From: Bacillus pseudomycoides
GTDB taxonomy: Bacteria; Bacillota; Bacilli; Bacillales; Bacillaceae_G
DNA length: 64,000 nucleotides
Reading direction: 5' to 3'
Assembly: GCF_002582035.1 (NCBI RefSeq)
Contig: NZ_NUQE01000039.1
Location: forward strand, 155,463-219,462
Part shown: one piece after another, positions 36,901 through 44,473 of the stretch
How the letters are laid out: each line of letters begins with the position of its first letter
Numbering within the stretch: position 1 is the first letter of the stretch
Position numbers and translations under genes: made by a program
The notes under the pieces: model-generated
What the model was told of the DNA's origin: nothing
What the model saw: only the letters and a program-made list of their open reading frames with translations
The model's database searches: none

Positions 36901-37236
36901 CATTGTTGATTCTAATCTAGTACCGAATAATAAAAATCCGGTTGATATGACCCCAATAGTGACAGGTAGAATGCCAAGAGTTTGTGTTAATTTACTTACA
37001 CCATTCATGAATCCGGTTATGGCATCGATAGCAGTTCTGATACCATCAGATTTGAATGCATTATTCCATGTTGATTCAAAAGCATTTTTAAGTCTGTTTA
37101 GTGAAGCTTCGGTTGATTGTTGGTAAAGTTCGAATTTCTGTTGGGCAATGCCAGTTGAATTAAGAGATTTTTCATATAGTTCAACTGATTTTCCGTAATC
37201 TTGCATTAGGTTTAGGAAACGGGATTGCTGATAGGT
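33913..37236 (-). CDS. Tape measure protein, exon 3
   Basis: 1,107 residues of the tape measure after the second intron. It begins 'TYQQSRFLNLMQDYGKSVEL', completing the conserved TP901-type core that exons 1 and 2 leave open. It continues with hydrophobic helices ('LPVTIGVISTGFLLFG', 'GALAFMGGALLPVAGMMALG'), long coiled coils, a Gly/Ser linker near residue 710 and a second coiled region. The GTG just upstream of the exon is intron sequence and has no ribosome-binding site, so independent translation is unlikely. No lytic transglycosylase domain is evident. Confidence 0.9.
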   Translation of the reverse strand, partial: TYQQSRFLNLMQDYGKSVELYEKSLNSTGIAQQKFELYQQSTEASLNRLKNAFESTWNNAFKSDGIRTAIDAITGFMNGVSKLTQTLGILPVTIGVISTGFLLFGTRLESTMARGRAMGTVIKTLATDFNTLSFSMAASQAKMTAGARANAILSASFTTLGNAAKGALAFMGGALLPVAGMMALGFAIQKVTEAFIKQREEAQKLKQENEDIAKSYATNGQEIDKLVSSYAQLSTKKDKGVGLNTDETKQYLDVQNQLNKLMPILTQNVDDQGQAHLRSVESIKTEITYAKELSKAYSTEYLAKFEDETQKAISKMGELKDKIKETRNPTPTAIDWKAGVPKTDGQKAETERMAVEYERELALQQQKLAESAQKRVQAFNEVNQVTKFLNNTDTEYINKQIEAKQATLKTAEDVMKLSGHYIDLAQSVGEINKALGTKMSVQYFDELLKGKDITKEQTQAIINYGEALKKGEISERDFSTILTKAGIKGEQLKSVMDTLSGALNNNGQSAQNAAQDTNIFSAALEENSKSKSKNITMSELLYGVSGDLISQIQMATRVVEILSGVENLNEQQTYALKQAKDFLSSVFPQLNGEIDTHMDWIKAETKAYSIINDATATTADTQMANEYLKTQNTIANVKARIQALERERQALEDIANASVGVEGDNHVERMYKGVDHLNDNLSDLQGQLSQAVNRANELANKINNMDKPGSKSGSSGGSSGGSGGSGGKTDADREREKAEQDAKKAEEERLRNQQQFAQDLIAIYKEAYQKQKDIALSALEQEKSAYEKWHNERLKQIDDELKKYEDSVNKKLALLDKENAAQDYNKNLAKEQQKRQEIVNQINKLSLDNSVAGKAKLMDLTKQLQQQEETIANMQTDRNRQLEKDNLNNLLKNKQDSIQAQKDQLEQDNTKKQEYFDQKQKQTERYYDNLLNDQRKYDYIDYTVDKHDPAWIPGDLKAFRDQIQKNLGIVGESVGQTLIDSINNALNHLSKGNYTPLRPKGFDTGGYTGSFGSEGKIALLHEKELVLNKSDTKNVLDIIGMVRNMSAKLPLPQLNTPNLAVASPSSGNTFKIDNVNFNFDKLMGGVEGANSLVSNFVKGIKMLGGDI

Positions 37237-37434
37237 CACTCTGTTACTTTCACCTGAAAAGGTTACTGACCAATTATTAAATTGGCGGGAACGGTTCTTC
37301 TTTAAAGTGTCTTTACACTTGACCGATCCTCTTTACATTACTGTAAAGTTCAGACTATGTCATCTCCCTAAAAGTAGAAGGGAGGTTGGCGTGTAGTCGT
37401 TACGGGTTACTATTGAAATTATTAAAGTGGAAGT

Positions 37435-38619
37435 TTATATTTTTCTTAATTTACCATATGTTTCATCATTCACTTTATCATTTAAGTAAATATGATAATG
37501 CCAGTGTCCATTATCATTAGTTTGAAACCATTTCTTAGCTTTTTCTAATTCCTGAAGTAAGATATCGTCATTAGGAAGATAGTCTCTTGGGGAGATAATT
37601 CTTATTTCTTTCCATCCTTTAGACTTTAAAATAAAATATCTTTTTAATTCTTCCTTTTTCAATTCCTCTTGACTAATTTTATTCATTTTAACTTGTAAAT
37701 CATGTCCACCGCCATCATATTCGATGTATATTTTCTCATCAGGGAAGGCTATATCTAAGTTAAAACTTTCAATTTGATAATTTATTTCTCCTCCAAGTAA
37801 CTCGTTTAGATAAACTTGCTGCTTAGATTTTGGAGCTGTTCCATTTTCATAAAGAGTTTTCTTAGACTTTTTGATAACACTATCCTTAATTTCTTTTAGA
37901 TACATTGGATGTTCGACCCCATACTTTTTCATCATGGTCTGTTTGCTTTTTTCTTTAATCTCTTCATGTTGGAATACATTCTCAACACCATATTTTAAAA
38001 TGATAGTTTCTTTTTGTTTGTCTTGAATTGCTTCATTTTGAAAAACGTTTTTGACTCCATATTTTTCAATGTTTGTTTCACTTACTCTTTTTATATATTC
38101 TTCGGTTTGAGTGTAAGACTCTTTTCCGTATTTTTCTATGTTAGTTTGTTTAATTTTTTCTTTTGTTGAATCTAGTTTCATAACATGGTCTACACCATAA
38201 CGTTCTTTAGTTGTGTCTTGTACTTTTTGTTTTACACTATCAAGATGCATGGGATGTGTTACACCATATTTTTCAATCATTGTATTTTTCTGAGCTTCTT
38301 TAAATTCTTGTAAATGCATAGGGTGTTCAACACCATAAGTCAACATATTGCTTTCTGCATTTTTCTTTCCAATGCAATGTTTACAACAATCTTTATTTAT
38401 TTTATTTGTTTTAGATTGCTTATTATGATTACAATAGCTTCTTAGAAATGTATTTTCACAGTAATCACAAACGATTTCAATCTTGATTTTTGAATTTAAT
38501 GGCAAATCTTCTATTTTAACTGATATTTCATCTCCAACAGAACACTTATATCCAAGTGAATTGTATCTTCTAACATTTTGTTTTGAAACCTTTATTTGCA
38601 TAAAGTCATTTTTAATCAT
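37435..38619 (-). CDS. Intron-encoded EDxHD/Vsr-like homing endonuclease
   Basis: 394 residues from ATG 38619 (AAGGGAGGTG upstream; the GTG at 38628 overlaps that site). The N-terminus holds a zinc-like 'CDYCENTF...CCKHC' module, followed by seven tandem repeats of about 23 residues that begin 'KYGVEHPMHL'-like and probably read DNA. The C-terminal ~110 residues form a PD-(D/E)XK/Vsr-type nuclease: 'FNLDIAFPDEKIYIEYDGGG' followed by 'HD', and 'GWKEIRIISP'. This is the layout of I-Bth0305I-type EDxHD endonucleases from Bacillus phages. It would cut intronless tape-measure alleles and spread the intron. Confidence 0.85.
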   Translation of the reverse strand: MIKNDFMQIKVSKQNVRRYNSLGYKCSVGDEISVKIEDLPLNSKIKIEIVCDYCENTFLRSYCNHNKQSKTNKINKDCCKHCIGKKNAESNMLTYGVEHPMHLQEFKEAQKNTMIEKYGVTHPMHLDSVKQKVQDTTKERYGVDHVMKLDSTKEKIKQTNIEKYGKESYTQTEEYIKRVSETNIEKYGVKNVFQNEAIQDKQKETIILKYGVENVFQHEEIKEKSKQTMMKKYGVEHPMYLKEIKDSVIKKSKKTLYENGTAPKSKQQVYLNELLGGEINYQIESFNLDIAFPDEKIYIEYDGGGHDLQVKMNKISQEELKKEELKRYFILKSKGWKEIRIISPRDYLPNDDILLQELEKAKKWFQTNDNGHWHYHIYLNDKVNDETYGKLRKI

Positions 38620-38660
38620 TTTACACACCTCCCTTATTTATAATAACAAAAATACAGATA

Positions 38661-38680
38661 AATTAATAATTTATTTATAT
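38661..38680 (-). promoter_or_regulatory. Late-type AT motif inside the intron
   Basis: ATATAAATAAATTATTAATT lies 40 bases upstream of the endonuclease start, so the endonuclease may have its own late promoter. Confidence 0.45.
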
Positions 38681-38817
38681 CCCTTCCACAAAATATAAAT
38701 AAAAATTTTTCAATAGTTCTTCCCTCGGCATTGTCCTCAGCATTATCTGGTGGGAGTTCTACCGATATAGCCAACTTTGCACTATTACATTGCTGTAATA
38801 GGGGGCTTCCTCATTTA

Positions 38818-39126
38818 ACCCGCTATCGTTGTACTCAAGTACGCTTTCTGTCTGGAATCTAAACCATCCCATTTTGCACCTAATTCATCCATTACATCGC
38901 CAAAGTTACGAAACTGTCCCTGACTGTCCATTAGTTGAATGTCAACTGCTGCCAATGCTTTGGCAACTTGGTTTACTTGTGTTCCGTCTTCTTCTGCGAA
39001 ACCTTTTTCTTTCATATTTTGGATACGAGCAAGGATTGATTTTATACTTTGTCCGATAGTCTCCGCACCTTCACGAGTCCTACTCGATACAACTGCTATC
39101 CAACTTGAAACTTTGTCGAAATCTAT
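38818..39126 (-). CDS. Tape measure protein, exon 2
   Basis: 103 codons between the two introns: 'IDFDKVSSWIAVVSSRTREG' through 'LGAKWDGLDSRQKAYLSTTIAG'. This is one of the best conserved parts of TP901-type tape measures. The exon starts and ends on codon boundaries. The frame also runs a little way into the flanking intron on both sides, ending in TAA just past the 5' splice site of the second intron, so unspliced RNA would give a truncated product. Confidence 0.9.
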
Positions 39127-39363
39127 CATTCTGTTACTTTCACTCATACATGAGTTACTGACTACATGAATAATATGTAGCGGAAAGAATTCTTCGATTC
39201 TTTCTCTATATGTTTCCATATAGTTCAGACTTTCGCTTCTAGGAATGTCCTAGTCCTTTCGTTAAGTCGTTCACGCTGCCATCACGCTTGCGCCCTGTCA
39301 CCCTCGTCTTTACGTTAGGGCTTCCAAGTCAATTAGAAAGGATTTTAAATGAGCATATATTTT
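39127..39363 (-). ncRNA. Compact ORF-less group I intron in the tape-measure gene
   Basis: 237 nt. The 5' exon end AAUGGGU pairs with the internal guide GCUCAUU over 7 positions with U-G at the splice point and a 9-base loop. P7 is GTGAACGACTTAACG (39260-39274) with CGAAAGTCTGAAC (39223-39235), and P8 is CTAGGACATTCCTAG-like. The 3' end GTGAAAGTAACAGAATG is almost the same as in the other intron. Splicing joins GGT to ATA and restores 'SASAMG-IDFDKVSS'. Confidence 0.9.
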
Positions 39364-41022
39364 ACCCATTGCACTTGCAGAACCGCCTACTTTTTGGAAT
39401 GCACGCCCAATTTCATCTGCCCCAGTAGCTGTTGCGTCACCCATATATGAAAATGTATCAATAGCCTTTTGAGCTGATACACCCATAGAGTTTGTGGTTG
39501 CAGTTATAATTTCTGCCGCTTTCTTAAAATCTAAAGATGAAATTTTAGCATAGATAGTTGTTTCTTTTAATTTATCCATTACTTCAGTTTGAGATAGACC
39601 TTGACGATAAAACTCGGCAGCTCCCATTGAAATTTCCTTGGTTGTGACTGACATAGCTGCACCAAGCTTTTGATATTCATCAGCTAACTTAGCAACTTCT
39701 TGTTGATTTTGCATTGTTACAATAGAGATTTCAGTCAATGACTTATTCAATTCATTTGCATACTCAATACCCTTAGAGAAAAAACTAAATCCAGCCATTG
39801 CAACGGTCATGGAATTGAAATATAGAGCAAATGTACCCAATGATTTTCCAAGTCTATCCCACATTGAAGCGCTATTACCAACTTCTTGTGTTCGTCTTGA
39901 AAACTCATACATACTAGAAGTTGTTCTATCAATGTTACCTTTAATAGCTTGTGTATTTTTATTCCCTTGATCAATAGAAGCACTGTATTTCCAAACTTCT
40001 TGCCCAGCACTATTAGTAACACGTTGTAAACTTGTAATAGCAGTATTTGCTCCATATACGCTTTTAATATACTGTTCCATCTTAGCCTGTGCTTGAGCAT
40101 AATCACCAGTAAAAGCATTAGCATTTATTTTATTTCCAACTTGTTGACCAAGATTCTGAACCCTTATTGCTTCTTTTTCTGCAATCTTTTGTGTTTGTTG
40201 ATATTGTTGTGCTAAAACTTTATTTTGTTCTTGCTGGTATTGAGTTTGAGCTTTTATAGAAGATTCAATTTGGTTCATCAAGTTTTTAATATTTTGTATA
40301 TCTTGCATATTCTTACTTGATGCTAAAGATTGATTTACTACATTTTGTTGAATGGGGGTTAGTTTACCTGTATTTTCTAATGCTTGTAGCTGTTGTCGGA
40401 TTAATTTACGTTCGTTGGCGATTTTACGCAAATTCTCGTTGTGTAACTGTTCTTGTTTTTCAATATCCTTTTCTTGTTTCGCAATATTATTAGTAACTGT
40501 GCTATTTGTGATTAAACCATCAGCATTCGTGTTTACTCTTGTCTGATTATAATTATCACCAAATGTAGAAGTAGAGCCTTTCAATTGACCCTGAGAATTT
40601 AATTTTTGTACTTCTTTTAACTTTTGCCCGTATTGCGACTCAACCTCAGTTAGCTTAATTGTGGCTGCAATATCTGCCTCTTTGGATTGCCTATTTTGGT
40701 CAATTGTCTTCTTAGTTTTTTCAATGATGTCTCCAGATTTTAAATACTGTCTAACCAATTTATCAATAGACCCATCTAAATTTCTAATTACCGTTTCCTC
40801 AGTTTTTACTACTTGATTAAGACCATCTGTAGCACTTTTAACAGTATTTGTTGCATTTGCCAATTGATTTAGTTGTGAAGTAACTTTGTCATCTAATGTT
40901 ACATTGAGTTTAATGGCATCTACCTTTTGGCTTAATTGAGAAATTTGAGTATTGATACTTTTAATAGCTGAATTTGCATCAATCGCAATGCCAAGAAGAA
41001 TTCGTAAATCATTATTATTCAT
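39364..41022 (-). CDS. Tape measure protein, exon 1
   Basis: 553 codons from the ATG, behind AAGGAGGTG. The first ~370 residues are coiled coil ('LEVESQYGQKLKEVQKLN'-type heptads), followed by a hydrophobic helix ('MTVAMAGFSFFSKGIEYA') and the start of the TP901 core with 'SVTTKEISMGAAEFYRQG' and 'IITATTNSMGVSAQKA'. The exon ends 'KVGGSASAMG'. Without splicing, translation would run 17 codons into the intron and stop. Exons 1-3 together encode 1,763 residues, which sets tail length. Confidence 0.92.
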
Positions 41023-41099
41023 TTATAAACAACACCTCCTTAAAATTGAACATAAAAAAGAGAAGAGGGGGAGACTCTTCTTAAAACATTTACTAAAAT

Positions 41100-41141
41100 A
41101 AAAAAGAAGTGACACACTTATTCGTATATCACTTCTTTTTT
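41100..41141. terminator. Intrinsic terminator downstream of the small membrane gene
   Basis: AAAAAGAAGTGA / TCACTTCTTTTT; T-run on both strands. Confidence 0.8.
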
Positions 41142-41144
41142 ATT

Positions 41145-41528
41145 CTATTTATCATCTCCAAATTTACTACTATTGTATTTTTCTTCTTGCTGTTTATGAT
41201 CCCATTCTAAAAATTGGTTTACTTCTTTATTGGTAGCATCTTCTAAATTCGTTGTACTTGTTGAACTACTTTTCGAACCACCATTTATTCCGATTAATAA
41301 TATGCCTATTGACGTTATTACTGAAAGAAATACTAAAATTGAATTCACAATTTTATTTACCTTTTTTATCGAATCAACCCTTTTTGCTTCTAAAAACATA
41401 GTTAATATTCCAAAGCAAATTAATCCAATTCCGATTAAGAATTTAATAAACAGAAATATTATTCCGATTCCTAGTAATAGCAAAGAATACACAGCAACAA
41501 AATTTATTTTCTTTGCATTTTCTTCCAT
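41145..41528 (-). CDS. Small phage membrane protein
   Basis: 127 residues from ATG 41528 (AAGAGGATG upstream; the ATG at 41537 overlaps that site). Three hydrophobic segments ('FVAVYSLLLLGIGIIFLFIK', 'FGILTMFLEA', 'SILVFLSVITSIGILLIGI') precede a polar Ser/Thr/Gln-rich tail. No family recognised. It has its own terminator and stands between the recombinase and the tape measure, so it may be a lysogenic-conversion or superinfection-exclusion gene, which is speculative. Confidence 0.6.
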   Translation of the reverse strand: MEENAKKINFVAVYSLLLLGIGIIFLFIKFLIGIGLICFGILTMFLEAKRVDSIKKVNKIVNSILVFLSVITSIGILLIGINGGSKSSSTSTTNLEDATNKEVNQFLEWDHKQQEEKYNSSKFGDDK

Positions 41529-41682
41529 AATCCCCATCCTCTTTATTAATATTTTAATGAAAGTATATCATAAATATATTGATAAAAAAGAATATTATGA
41601 ATTGATTTGTACTCTATATAAAGATAGGGAAGAGGAGAGGGGAACTCTCCAATAAATTGTTTATGTAAAATCAGTATTTTAG

Positions 41683-42687
41683 CTACTTGAAAATTTGATT
41701 CTTTTCCTCTTCAAAATCACGTAAATCATAATGGGAAATTGTGGTAGATACATTTTCATGGTGAGCTACGTACTTAGAAACTAATTCCAGTTTTACTCCA
41801 CTTTCTAATAAATATGTAATGCATGAAGCTTTAAATAAGTGTGGATTAATTCGTCTGCTTAAAATATTACTAAGCACTTCTGAACAAAAATAATCAGCCC
41901 ATGATTTAGACATCTGTTTTCCTTCAGAAGCATATTTAGTAGAGAAAATATATTCACTGTCATGATCTCGTTTTTCTACCCATAATTTCATATATTTTAT
42001 TGCTTCACGATTGACCATATAAGGTTCGATTTTACCATCTTCTCCACGCCCTTTGAGGCGAACATTGTGACTGTAAATAAAGGTAGCATCATCTGGAAAT
42101 TCATAATCTAATATTTCAGTTTTAAATTGAATTATCTCACTTCGTCTAGCTCCAACATTAAATGCAGTTGCTAACCACGCCATGCCTAAATAATTTTCAT
42201 CGTCTTCTAATACTTGCATCATTTCTTGATATTCATCATATGTAACCTTAACTTTTTCATAAACCTTATTTTTAGGTATTGCAGGTAATCCTCTAGTAAA
42301 GTTTCTGAAAGTTTTATAATTGTCATCATCGTCTGCAACAACGTTTTCAACATAGTTACATAAACTCGAAACACAGGCTTTCTTAAAATTTAATGCACTA
42401 GAAGACAATTTACGATCATCACGGAGATAGCTAATATAACGAAGAAAGTCTCGTTTTGTTACTTTATAAAGAGATTTATTATTCATAGAGCGATGCATGA
42501 ACCATCCAAAAATCCTTAATCCTGATACATATTGTTTCTTTGTTTGTGGACTATGATTTTGAACAGAAATAAACTCATCAACTAACATCCGATAATCTTC
42601 ATTTACTTCTTTCCACATTTCGTCTGTTACTTCTGGTAGGGGAGTAGCACGTTCACGCAACATATTTTTATTAATTTGTTTACTCAA
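41683..42687 (-). CDS. Tyrosine recombinase-like protein in the tail module (YomM-like)
   Basis: 334 residues from a TTG. It has the two-domain tyrosine recombinase fold: an N-terminal core-binding part ('FISVQNHSPQTKKQYVSGLR') and a C-terminal part with the first Arg ('NVGARRSEIIQF') and the Tyr ('TTISHYDLRDF'). The second Arg box reads 'PHLFKASCITYLLESG', with Lys for the catalytic Arg. SPbeta has a comparable gene, yomM, in the same place upstream of its tape measure. Because it sits in a late structural cluster and the box is altered, it may be a DNA-binding protein and not the integrase. Confidence 0.75.
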   Translation of the reverse strand: MSKQINKNMLRERATPLPEVTDEMWKEVNEDYRMLVDEFISVQNHSPQTKKQYVSGLRIFGWFMHRSMNNKSLYKVTKRDFLRYISYLRDDRKLSSSALNFKKACVSSLCNYVENVVADDDDNYKTFRNFTRGLPAIPKNKVYEKVKVTYDEYQEMMQVLEDDENYLGMAWLATAFNVGARRSEIIQFKTEILDYEFPDDATFIYSHNVRLKGRGEDGKIEPYMVNREAIKYMKLWVEKRDHDSEYIFSTKYASEGKQMSKSWADYFCSEVLSNILSRRINPHLFKASCITYLLESGVKLELVSKYVAHHENVSTTISHYDLRDFEEEKNQIFK

Positions 42688-42702
42688 TTTTTCACCTTCA
42701 AT

Positions 42703-43128
42703 CTATTCAACACTTAATCCTAATTTCTTTAAATCACTTTTCACAGATTGCTTTAATATCCCACTATTTTTTAATTCTTCCGCAGTATTAGCCACAAAGG
42801 GACGAGGGGTATCTGAGAATGGAAATGGATATTTATAACCTTTCCCTGTCTCTACTGTATAAGCAATATCGTTCCCTGTTTCTTCATCTGTTCTAATATT
42901 TTTCATTGAAATGCCATCAATTGTGTTGTCAATTTCCCAATCTTTTTTTAATTGACCCGTTCTTTGATATGTGGTAGGCGAGTAGATATCATAAACATCT
43001 GTCTGAACATGTTTTTCACCAGTTTCAATCATCGTTCTTTGTGTCTCACTGTCTCTTTCCTGCACAGCTCTAACGGCAGTTTTCTCAATATAATTCAATA
43101 AATCCGCAAGACTTGTAAAATCAGGCAT
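42703..43128 (-). CDS. HK97 gp10-like neck/tail-completion protein
   Basis: 141 residues. The pattern 'SPTTYQRTGQLKKDWEI', 'VETGKGYKYPF', 'RPFVANTAEELKNSG' and a helical end fits HK97 gp10-type proteins that join head and tail. The usual place is before the major tail protein, but here it lies after it, so a tail-assembly role is also possible. Good ribosome-binding site AAGGAAT. Confidence 0.6.
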   Translation of the reverse strand: MPDFTSLADLLNYIEKTAVRAVQERDSETQRTMIETGEKHVQTDVYDIYSPTTYQRTGQLKKDWEIDNTIDGISMKNIRTDEETGNDIAYTVETGKGYKYPFPFSDTPRPFVANTAEELKNSGILKQSVKSDLKKLGLSVE

Positions 43129-43139
43129 AATACCATTCC

Positions 43140-43649
43140 TTACATTTCAGGGATAATTTTTTCCTTGTTATTTAAATGGTTTTCAACGTCTAAATTAACA
43201 TTCTTCATTTGGTCTTGAGCAAGTTTTAATCTAGTTTCCAACTTCGCACTAAACTCAATTAATTCGTAAACTTTGCCAAATAAGTAATCAATGGACTCTT
43301 CTGGAATGGACTTGAGAATTAATTCAAATAATGTGCTATTTTGAGCTAATTTAAATTCCTCAAAAATCATTTTAGCTTTTTTACTTTTTGTCATCTTTAT
43401 ATCTGAAAAATGTCTAACAATAAAGTACCCTAAAATATCATCAAAATTTTCACTATTAAGGTTTACTTTTTCTTCAGTTGCATTGCGATAAAAGTTTGTT
43501 AGGTCATTAAGCAAAACACTCACTTTTGATGGGCTAAAATAGGGATAAACTTTCACAACATACTTATCATCTTGCAGAGGAATTTCAATATACTCGTTGT
43601 ATTTTTGAGAATCTGCCTTAATTTCTTTCATACTTAATTGTTTACTCAA
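43140..43649 (-). CDS. Probable tail assembly chaperone
   Basis: 169 residues from TTG 43649, chosen because AAAGGAGGA lies 7 nt upstream. It is an acidic/basic mixed helical protein with 'VKVYPYFSPSKVSVLLNDLT' and 'SKKAKMIFEEFKLAQNSTLF'. Position directly after the major tail protein and before the tape measure, and its size, match tail assembly chaperones. No clear -1 slippery heptamer is seen at its end, and the next gene has its own start. Confidence 0.55.
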   Translation of the reverse strand: MSKQLSMKEIKADSQKYNEYIEIPLQDDKYVVKVYPYFSPSKVSVLLNDLTNFYRNATEEKVNLNSENFDDILGYFIVRHFSDIKMTKSKKAKMIFEEFKLAQNSTLFELILKSIPEESIDYLFGKVYELIEFSAKLETRLKLAQDQMKNVNLDVENHLNNKEKIIPEM

Positions 43650-43680
43650 TTTATTTCCTCCTTTTGTCCTCATACAAATA

Positions 43681-43705
43681 AAGAGTAGGGTTTACCTACT
43701 CTTTA
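43681..43705 (-). terminator. Hairpin after the major tail protein gene
   Basis: AAAGAGTAGG / CCTACTCTTT directly downstream of the major tail protein gene; only a weak T-run follows. Confidence 0.5.
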
Positions 43706-43724
43706 AATTATAATTTTATGTATT
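43706..43724 (-). promoter_or_regulatory. Late-type AT motif (ATACATAAAATTATAATTT)
   Basis: Overlaps the major tail protein stop codon, upstream of the chaperone gene. Confidence 0.4.
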
Positions 43725-44442
43725 AAACTCGATCTACTTCAATTACACGACCAATTACTTCAGAGCCTAATGGACTCATCGCTGTAAACTTAAATTCAGG
43801 AGCAAGTGGCTTACCATTTTCGAATGACATATCAAAAGCATCAGAAGGAGATACCTTGTCAAATTGGAAATAAATATCTTTTGCAACTTTATTCGTTTCA
43901 GGATTGTACTCAATTGTATGATATTCAACCTCATAAGCCTCAGAGAAAGTATCTCCACGAATTTCCAAAACGTCTGCATTTGAAACAGAAGTTTGATATA
44001 ACACGTTGAGCATATCTCCATCTTTAGCACCAGTTACAGTGATTTCTTTAGGTTTTGTATCATCCTTAGTGGCTACCAATACTTTCCCGGTCTTTTCAGT
44101 AACCTGTAAAGAACCGTCAATTGTTCCTTTAGTAGTAATCTTTCCACCTGTAACAACAGTTTCTTCTTTTTTATATACAAGCACGTTGTTAGCGGAAGTA
44201 AATTCTACGCCTTGTGCCATTTCAAGCCAAGCTCTATCAAATACAGCATTGCGTACTGCAAGTTCAATTTCTTTTTCAGATTTTAACGAAGCAATTGTTT
44301 TATTACCAATTCCACCCTTTATTTTTTCCTCTTGCACTTTTTGTGAAATAGAAGCAAGTTGAGCTTCTGCTGTAAAAATGATAAATTTATCTCGCTTACG
44401 TCTGAATACAACATCCGCTGTATCGTTAATAATAGTTTTCAT
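43723..44442 (-). CDS. Major tail protein
   Basis: 239 residues, with a beta-rich C-terminal half ('DTFSEAYEVEYHTIEYNPET', 'AKDIYFQFDKVSPSDAFDMS', 'PLGSEVIGRVIEVDRV') as in tail-tube proteins. It starts 'MKTIINDTADVVFRRKRDKF' and has a strong TTGGAGGAAA site. It is the first gene behind a late motif and is flanked by neck genes and the chaperone, the standard place. It polymerises into the non-contractile tail tube. Confidence 0.8.
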   Translation of the reverse strand: MKTIINDTADVVFRRKRDKFIIFTAEAQLASISQKVQEEKIKGGIGNKTIASLKSEKEIELAVRNAVFDRAWLEMAQGVEFTSANNVLVYKKEETVVTGGKITTKGTIDGSLQVTEKTGKVLVATKDDTKPKEITVTGAKDGDMLNVLYQTSVSNADVLEIRGDTFSEAYEVEYHTIEYNPETNKVAKDIYFQFDKVSPSDAFDMSFENGKPLAPEFKFTAMSPLGSEVIGRVIEVDRV

Positions 44443-44454
44443 TAATTTTCCTCC

Positions 44455-44473
44455 AATTATATAATTTATGTAT
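44455..44473 (-). promoter_or_regulatory. Late-type AT motif (ATACATAAATTATATAATT)
   Basis: 13 bases upstream of the major tail protein ATG, overlapping its ribosome-binding region and the previous stop. Confidence 0.5.

Larger units (their letters stand above)
37237..38817 (-). mobile_element. Group I intron with homing endonuclease in the tape-measure gene
   Basis: 1,581 nt. The 5' exon ends AUAGCGGGU, and the internal guide GCCCCCUAU pairs with it over 9 positions with one mismatch and the required U-G at the splice point. P7 is visible as GTAACGACTACACG (37390-37403) with CATAGTCTGAAC (37348-37359), enclosing a P8 stem (CCTCCCT / AGGGAG). The 3' end reads GTGAAAGTAACAGAGTG, closing with G, and splicing joins GGT to ACC in frame ('TTIAG-TYQQ'). 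The endonuclease gene sits upstream of P7. Confidence 0.9.

Noticed and set aside
33913-37236. Lytic transglycosylase or peptidase domain in the tape measure, as in SPbeta YomI
   Set aside because: No recognisable catalytic motif; the C-terminal part is coiled coil and Gly/Ser linker.
37237-37239. GTG at 37239 as the start of a separate 1,108-residue protein
   Set aside because: It is the last three bases of the intron, has no ribosome-binding site, and the protein continues a tape-measure core begun in exon 1.
38815-39219. A separate 134-residue gene starting at 39219
   Set aside because: The first ~30 codons lie in intron sequence; only 38818-39126 matches tape-measure proteins.
41683-42687. 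This gene as the prophage integrase
   Set aside because: Far from the attachment site, in the late module, and with an altered Arg box; SPbeta-like phages integrate by a large serine recombinase.
43128-43180. A -1 frameshift joining the chaperone-like gene to the gp10-like gene
   Set aside because: No clear slippery heptamer, the downstream gene has its own ATG and ribosome-binding site, and its sequence is gp10-like, not a chaperone extension.
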